This document shows positions 60,779-64,000 of a stretch of 64,000 nucleotides of DNA, piece after piece. This DNA is from Dehalococcoidia bacterium. Lineage in GTDB: Bacteria > Chloroflexota > Dehalococcoidia > DSTF01 > JACRBR01. The DNA is taken from NCBI GenBank assembly GCA_015478665.1, contig JADMII010000004.1, positions 1-64,000 on the forward strand, given 5' to 3'. Under the pieces are notes generated by a model that saw only the letters and a list, made by a program, of their open reading frames with translations, had not been told where the DNA came from and made no database searches. A program made the translations under genes and the position numbers. Position 1 is the stretch's first letter. Every line of letters starts with the position of its first letter.

Positions 60779-61867
60779 ATGCCACGCCCGCACGAGAGCG
60801 TCCGCCGGCGGCTCGAGGAGCGCGAGGAGCGGCTCGCGCCGGCCGCCGTCCGCAGCGCCCGCAGCCGCGGCCGCGAGCGGCCGGAAGCCGCGTCCGACAT
60901 GCGCACGGCGTTTCAGCGCGACCGCGACCGGATCGTCCACTCCAAGGCCTTCCGGCGGCTGAAGCACAAGACACAGGTCTTCATCGCGCCCGCCGGTGAC
61001 CACTACGTGACGCGCCTGACGCACACGCTCGAAGTGGCGCAGATCGGCCGCACGATCGCCCGCGCGCTCGACCTCAACGAGGATCTGAGTGAGGCCATCG
61101 CGCTCGGGCACGACCTCGGGCACACGCCGTTCGGCCACGCCGGCGAGCAGGCGCTGGCGGCGCTGCTGCCCGAGGGCTTCCGCCACAACGAGCAGAGCCT
61201 GCGCATCGTCGATCTGCTCGAACGCGACGGCGACGGCCTCAACCTGACCTGGGAGGTGCGAGAGGGCATCCTCAAGCACTCGAAGCCGCGCGAGGGAATC
61301 TTCGAGGAGCTCGAGGACCGCCACTGGGCGGCGGCCGCCTGGGGCGAGCCGTTGGCGAGCACGCTCGAAGGCCAGATCGTCCGCCTCGCGGACTCGCTCG
61401 CCTACCTCAACCACGACATCGCCGACGCCGAGCGCGCCGGGCTCCTGCGCCCCGGCGACCTGCCGGCGCGGGCTCGCGCCGTCCTCGGCGAGACGCACGC
61501 GGAGCGCATCGATACGCTCGTGAGCGACGTCGTCGACGCGTCGTGGCGGTTCGCGAACGAGCCCCGCGGCGAAGGGCCGCCGCAGCCCATCACGATGAGC
61601 GACGAAGTCGCGGCGGCGACCGACGAGCTGCGCGACTATCTGTTCGAGAACGTCTACCTGTGGGAGGAGCGCCTGGCGGAAGCGGACCGGGCGCGGCGCC
61701 TGATCGAATTTCTCTGGGCGCACTTCCTGCGTGATCCCTCGGAACTCGATGCCTCGGACTACACGCGCCGCGAGGATACGCTGAGCCGCCGTGTCGCCGA
61801 CTACATCGCCGGCATGACGGACCTCTACGCCCTGGCGGCCGCCGGACGGTTGGGCTTTACGAGCTGA
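60779..61867 (+). CDS. dgt: Deoxyguanosinetriphosphate triphosphohydrolase-like protein
   Basis: A 362-residue HD-domain dNTPase. RDRDRIVHSKAFRRLKHKTQ opens the family. TRLTHTLEVAQIGRTIARAL gives the first His, and IALGHDLGHTPFGHAGEQAL is the HD motif with metal-binding His/Asp. FRHNEQSLRIVD follows, then IVRLADSLAYLNHDIADAER with the last Asp. It hydrolyses dNTPs to nucleoside and triphosphate and helps control dNTP pools. Length matches the shorter dGTPase-like proteins in non-enteric bacteria. It has its own promoter (TACAAT, 7 nt before ATG). The 3' end overlaps the opposite small HTH gene by 11 bp. Confidence 0.93.
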   Translation: MPRPHESVRRRLEEREERLAPAAVRSARSRGRERPEAASDMRTAFQRDRDRIVHSKAFRRLKHKTQVFIAPAGDHYVTRLTHTLEVAQIGRTIARALDLNEDLSEAIALGHDLGHTPFGHAGEQALAALLPEGFRHNEQSLRIVDLLERDGDGLNLTWEVREGILKHSKPREGIFEELEDRHWAAAAWGEPLASTLEGQIVRLADSLAYLNHDIADAERAGLLRPGDLPARARAVLGETHAERIDTLVSDVVDASWRFANEPRGEGPPQPITMSDEVAAATDELRDYLFENVYLWEERLAEADRARRLIEFLWAHFLRDPSELDASDYTRREDTLSRRVADYIAGMTDLYALAAAGRLGFTS

Positions 61868-62045
61868 TCGCCGGCTGGCGGGCGCGCTGCCGCTCCTCGA
61901 CGACGATCTGGTGGACCCGCTGGCGCGACACCTTGAAGTGCTCCGCGAGGCGCGTCTGGTCTCCCTTGTTCATGCACTCGCGCTCCAGAAGGTAGCCGAC
62001 GACCTTCCGCAGCTTCTCGGTCCGTTCCGGGTCTCGTCGCGCCAT
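61857..62045 (-). CDS. Small helix-turn-helix protein
   Basis: A 62-residue basic protein (MARRDPERTEKLRKVVGYLL start). GDQTRLAEHFKVSRQRVHQI is a classical helix-turn-helix, with LAEHF as the first helix and SRQRVHQIVVEE as the recognition helix. It is too small for a ligand domain and could be a DNA-binding regulator or a component that needs a partner. AGAGAGG lies upstream of the ATG. Its last 11 bp overlap the end of dgt on the other strand, so the two genes converge. Confidence 0.7.
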   Translation of the reverse strand: MARRDPERTEKLRKVVGYLLERECMNKGDQTRLAEHFKVSRQRVHQIVVEERQRARQPAISS

Positions 62046-62152
62046 GTGCGTCCTCTCTCTGTCACTTGAACGTAGAACGCCCGGAAGGCCGCGATCGTTA
62101 CCACTGGTCCGCTATTGTTATGCAAACGAGACGCGCTGGTGAGGTGAGTACG

Positions 62153-62683
62153 GTGGCGATGCCCGAAGCGGTCAGCGATCTCGTCGAGAAGATGCGCGAG
62201 CAGCGTGAGGCGCTCCTCGCCGAGGCGGAGGCGTTCGCCGACGACCGCGCCTCGGCGGTTCCATCGGATGGCGAGGGGGAGGCGCAGTGGTCGGTGAAGC
62301 AGCAGCTCGCGCACCTCGCGGAGATGGAGACGAACTATCGCGCCTGGGTCGAGGCGGCGCTCATCGCGGACGACCCGGACGTCAGCGCCGTCCGCGGCGA
62401 CCGCGTCGCCGTGCCGCTGACCGCCGCCCAGGCGCATAGCGTGCCCGAGTTGACGGCGCAGCTGCGCGCCGAGCGCGCGAAGACGCTCAGGCTGATCGAG
62501 TCGATGTCCCCGGAGCAGTTCGACCGGACGGCGTCGCAGTCGATGTTCGGGCGCCTCACTGTCATGCAGTGGCTGCGCTCGTACTATCGACACGACCGGA
62601 TGCATCGTGATCAGATGGCCGGCCGCGAGCCGGAGTACCGGCCGCGCTTCGTCGGCGGGCGCGAGCCGGACCAGCGGCGATAG
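62153..62683 (+). CDS. DinB family protein
   Basis: A 176-residue DinB/DUF664-fold protein. QWSVKQQLAHLAEMETNYRA has the first probable metal-binding His, and the end YYRHDRMHRDQMAGREPEYR has further His residues. ALLAEAEAFADDRAS lies between helix 1 and the His helix. GTG 62153 is preferred because GAGGTGAG lies just upstream; ATG 62159 and 62120 are alternatives. It differs from the DinB gene at 9260 and lacks its FYRTED motif. The function is not known; members may be thiol transferases or metal-binding stress proteins. It is divergent from the small HTH gene. Confidence 0.75.
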   Translation: MAMPEAVSDLVEKMREQREALLAEAEAFADDRASAVPSDGEGEAQWSVKQQLAHLAEMETNYRAWVEAALIADDPDVSAVRGDRVAVPLTAAQAHSVPELTAQLRAERAKTLRLIESMSPEQFDRTASQSMFGRLTVMQWLRSYYRHDRMHRDQMAGREPEYRPRFVGGREPDQRR

Positions 62684-62838
62684 GCGATCAGGGCCGCGGG
62701 GGCCGTGGGCGAAGTGGCGGGCCGGCTGGCGGCGTGTCGCCTGCCCGGGCAGGTGCAGAACACAGAGACGATCGGAGGCGCGCGCGTGCCGGCCCGGCGC
62801 CGACCGTCGGTAGCCCCGGCGCCACTTCGGACGGCGGT

Positions 62839-63483
62839 CTACTTCACGCCGGCGACGGCCAACTGCCCCTTCAGGTAGAACGTCATCGATTGCAGCGAGA
62901 GCACCGGGTCGATGTCCTTGATGTGGACGTCGGGCGGCACGTGCGCGGCGATCGGCGCGTAGTTCAGGATCGCCTTCACGCCGCAGCCGACGAGGTCATC
63001 GATGACGGCCTGCGCGTGCGCGGCGGGCGTCGCGACGATGCCGATGTCGGCCGGCCGCTGCGTCAGCGAGAGCTTCAGCTCGGACGCCGGCTTGATCACC
63101 AGATCGTTGATCTCCTGACCCACGAGGCCAGGGTCAGCATCGAAGGCGCCGACGATGCGGAAGCCCTGCGGCGCGAAGCCGCCGTACGCCAGGATCGCCC
63201 GTCCGAGCTGGCCGACGCCGATGAGCACCATCAGCCAGTCGCGGTCGAGGCCGAGGATCTGGCGCAGCTCCTCCAGCAGGCGCGGCACGCTGTAGCCGCG
63301 GCCCTGCTTGCCGAATCTGCCGAAATAGCTCAGATCCTTGCGGATTTGGGCGGGCGTCACGCCCAGCTGAGCGCCCAGCTCCTGCGAGCTGACGACCTCG
63401 CGGCCGCTGCGCTGGAGCAGGTTGAGAGCGCGCGCGTAAATGGGAAGGCGATCGATGACGACATCGGGGATCTCGATGGGCAT
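62839..63483 (-). CDS. rex: Redox-sensing transcriptional repressor Rex
   Basis: A 214-residue Rex protein, which senses the NADH/NAD+ ratio and represses fermentation and respiratory genes. The N-terminal winged helix has REVVSSQELGAQLGVTPAQI followed by RKDLSYFGRFGKQGRGYSV, the family signature. The Rossmann domain starts at WLMVLIGVGQLGRAILAYGG with the GxGxxG motif, followed by VGAFDADPGLVGQEI. VVIDRLPIYARALN is the N-terminal helix. It stands alone behind a strong promoter, with a possible operator overlapping the -10. The regulon would be found by searching for similar palindromes. Confidence 0.96.
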   Translation of the reverse strand: MPIEIPDVVIDRLPIYARALNLLQRSGREVVSSQELGAQLGVTPAQIRKDLSYFGRFGKQGRGYSVPRLLEELRQILGLDRDWLMVLIGVGQLGRAILAYGGFAPQGFRIVGAFDADPGLVGQEINDLVIKPASELKLSLTQRPADIGIVATPAAHAQAVIDDLVGCGVKAILNYAPIAAHVPPDVHIKDIDPVLSLQSMTFYLKGQLAVAGVK

Positions 63484-63523
63484 ACGGGCTCCGGCGCGAT
63501 GTAGCGGGCGGGGAACGGACCGA

Positions 63524-63568
63524 TTGCGCGATTTTTCGCAATGTAGCATCGCGCCAACGGTGGGTCAA
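63524..63568 (-). promoter_or_regulatory. Rex promoter with overlapping palindrome
   Basis: On the minus strand TTGACC (63568-63563), a 17-bp spacer and TACATT (63545-63540) form a strong sigma70-like promoter. TTGCGAAAAATCGCGCAA at 63541-63524 has 5-bp TTGCG/CGCAA arms 8 bp apart, overlaps the last two -10 bases and is spaced like known Rex operators (TTGTGA-n6-TCACAA), suggesting autoregulation. Confidence 0.6.
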
Positions 63569-63728
63569 CGATGCTTCGAGCCGTACCGCTCGATCCTGAA
63601 GCCGCCGGTGATCACCTCGAACGTCAGCGTGGTCGATCCGCCCGTGGCCTCCGCGCCCGGCGCGTCGCTGCCCGCCGGGGTGTGCGCGTCTCCGCCGCCC
63701 GCGGCGCACTGCCCCAGCTCGCGAGCCG

Positions 63729-63938
63729 CTACACCGTGAGCGCCAGGATCTCCCGCGCGACCGCGCCGTCCGGCTTGACGTGCATCCGCACGTCGATGAT
63801 CCGCACCTTGAGTCGCTCCGGTGTGTCATCGAAGTACAGCTCGTCGCCCTTCTGGAATCGGTACTCCGTGCTCAGCGTCGCCAGCAGTCTGCCCTTCTTC
63901 GGCGTGAAGGGGTCGGATTCCCAGATCTCCGTCTTCAC
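63729..63938 (-). CDS. Small conserved-looking hypothetical protein
   Basis: A 69-residue protein that starts with GTG 63938 (AGGGGAGG four bases upstream) and reads MKTEIWESDPFTPKKGRLLA, then EYRFQKGDELYFDDTPERLK and VRIIDVRMHVKPDGAVAREI. The alternation of charged and hydrophobic residues suggests a small beta-barrel or SH3-like fold. There is no membrane segment. No family is recognised. It lies upstream of rex on the same strand, but the rex promoter sits between, so co-transcription is not needed. Confidence 0.6.
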   Translation of the reverse strand: MKTEIWESDPFTPKKGRLLATLSTEYRFQKGDELYFDDTPERLKVRIIDVRMHVKPDGAVAREILALTV

Positions 63939-64000
63939 CGCGCCTCCCCTGAAACAGCAGCACCAAGCGGAGCCGAAGCGCCCCGCCACGCCGCGATCGT

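Noticed and set aside
63565..63720. Minus-strand frame ending TTLTFEVITGGFRIERYGSK just upstream of rex
   Set aside because: It reads like protein and its stop falls inside the rex -35 hexamer, but no usable start codon (ATG, GTG, TTG) was found, so it was not called a gene.

Overview
The window is a very GC-rich bacterial chromosome segment with dense, mostly unidirectional short operons, frequent 4-8 bp gene overlaps and many GTG/TTG starts. Coenzyme F420 genes (cofE, npdG), split glycine dehydrogenase subunits, a single-chain glycyl-tRNA synthetase, a DarA-type c-di-AMP receptor, Rex, a type IB topoisomerase, CaiB-type CoA-transferases and a molybdenum hydroxylase together suggest a Chloroflexota bacterium, probably Dehalococcoidia-like. 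An actinobacterium is the main alternative. This placement is inferred from gene content, not from a database search.

Layout. 1-2.6 kb: possible transposon-end repeats, an SDR, and three gene remnants (RIO kinase, tungstate-binding TupA, D-2-hydroxyacid dehydrogenase). 2.9-4.8 kb: a secreted PKD-domain protein split by one frameshift. 4.9-7.3 kb: an F420 pair (cofE/npdG) and a second SDR. 7.6-15.1 kb: a DivIC-like divisome protein, haloalkane dehalogenase, DinB protein, a DUF4097-adenylate cyclase pair, a Rieske-like membrane protein with enoyl-CoA hydratase, proB and fabH. 15.3-22.3 kb: a broken alpha/beta hydrolase, the giant helicase lhr, a patatin and a redoxin. 22.7-33.4 kb: acyl-CoA and molybdenum-hydroxylase metabolism (two MaoC proteins, acyl-CoA dehydrogenase, CaiB, IorAB-like hydroxylase, XdhC, MocA, methyltransferase, GNAT, second CaiB).

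33.6-37.3 kb holds signalling genes: a degenerate GGDEF membrane protein, an intact diguanylate cyclase, and a protein fusing sigma-factor regions to an anti-sigma zinc finger and a membrane-anchored Pro/Thr-rich tail. 37.4-44.4 kb is a glycine block: gcvT-gcvH-gcvPA-gcvPB, darA and glyQS. 44.5-52.9 kb mixes host genes (frameshifted histidine kinase, YihY, topoisomerase IB, MarR) with phage-like genes on the minus strand: a GH25 endolysin-like protein and an isolated scaffold plus major capsid pair. 53-64 kb has thiE, nagB, an alpha/beta hydrolase, phaC with a GNAT, a Baeyer-Villiger-type monooxygenase, tRNA-Lys(CTT), bioY, dgt, a small HTH protein, DinB and rex.

Two global patterns stand out. 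At least eight genes have a sigma70-like -10 hexamer only 5-10 nt before the start codon, which points to leaderless transcripts. Several short repeat families occupy intergenic spaces. The most unusual coding items are the orphan capsid/scaffold pair, the sigma/anti-sigma fusion, the cysteine-only Rieske-like protein and the DUF4097-cyclase pair.
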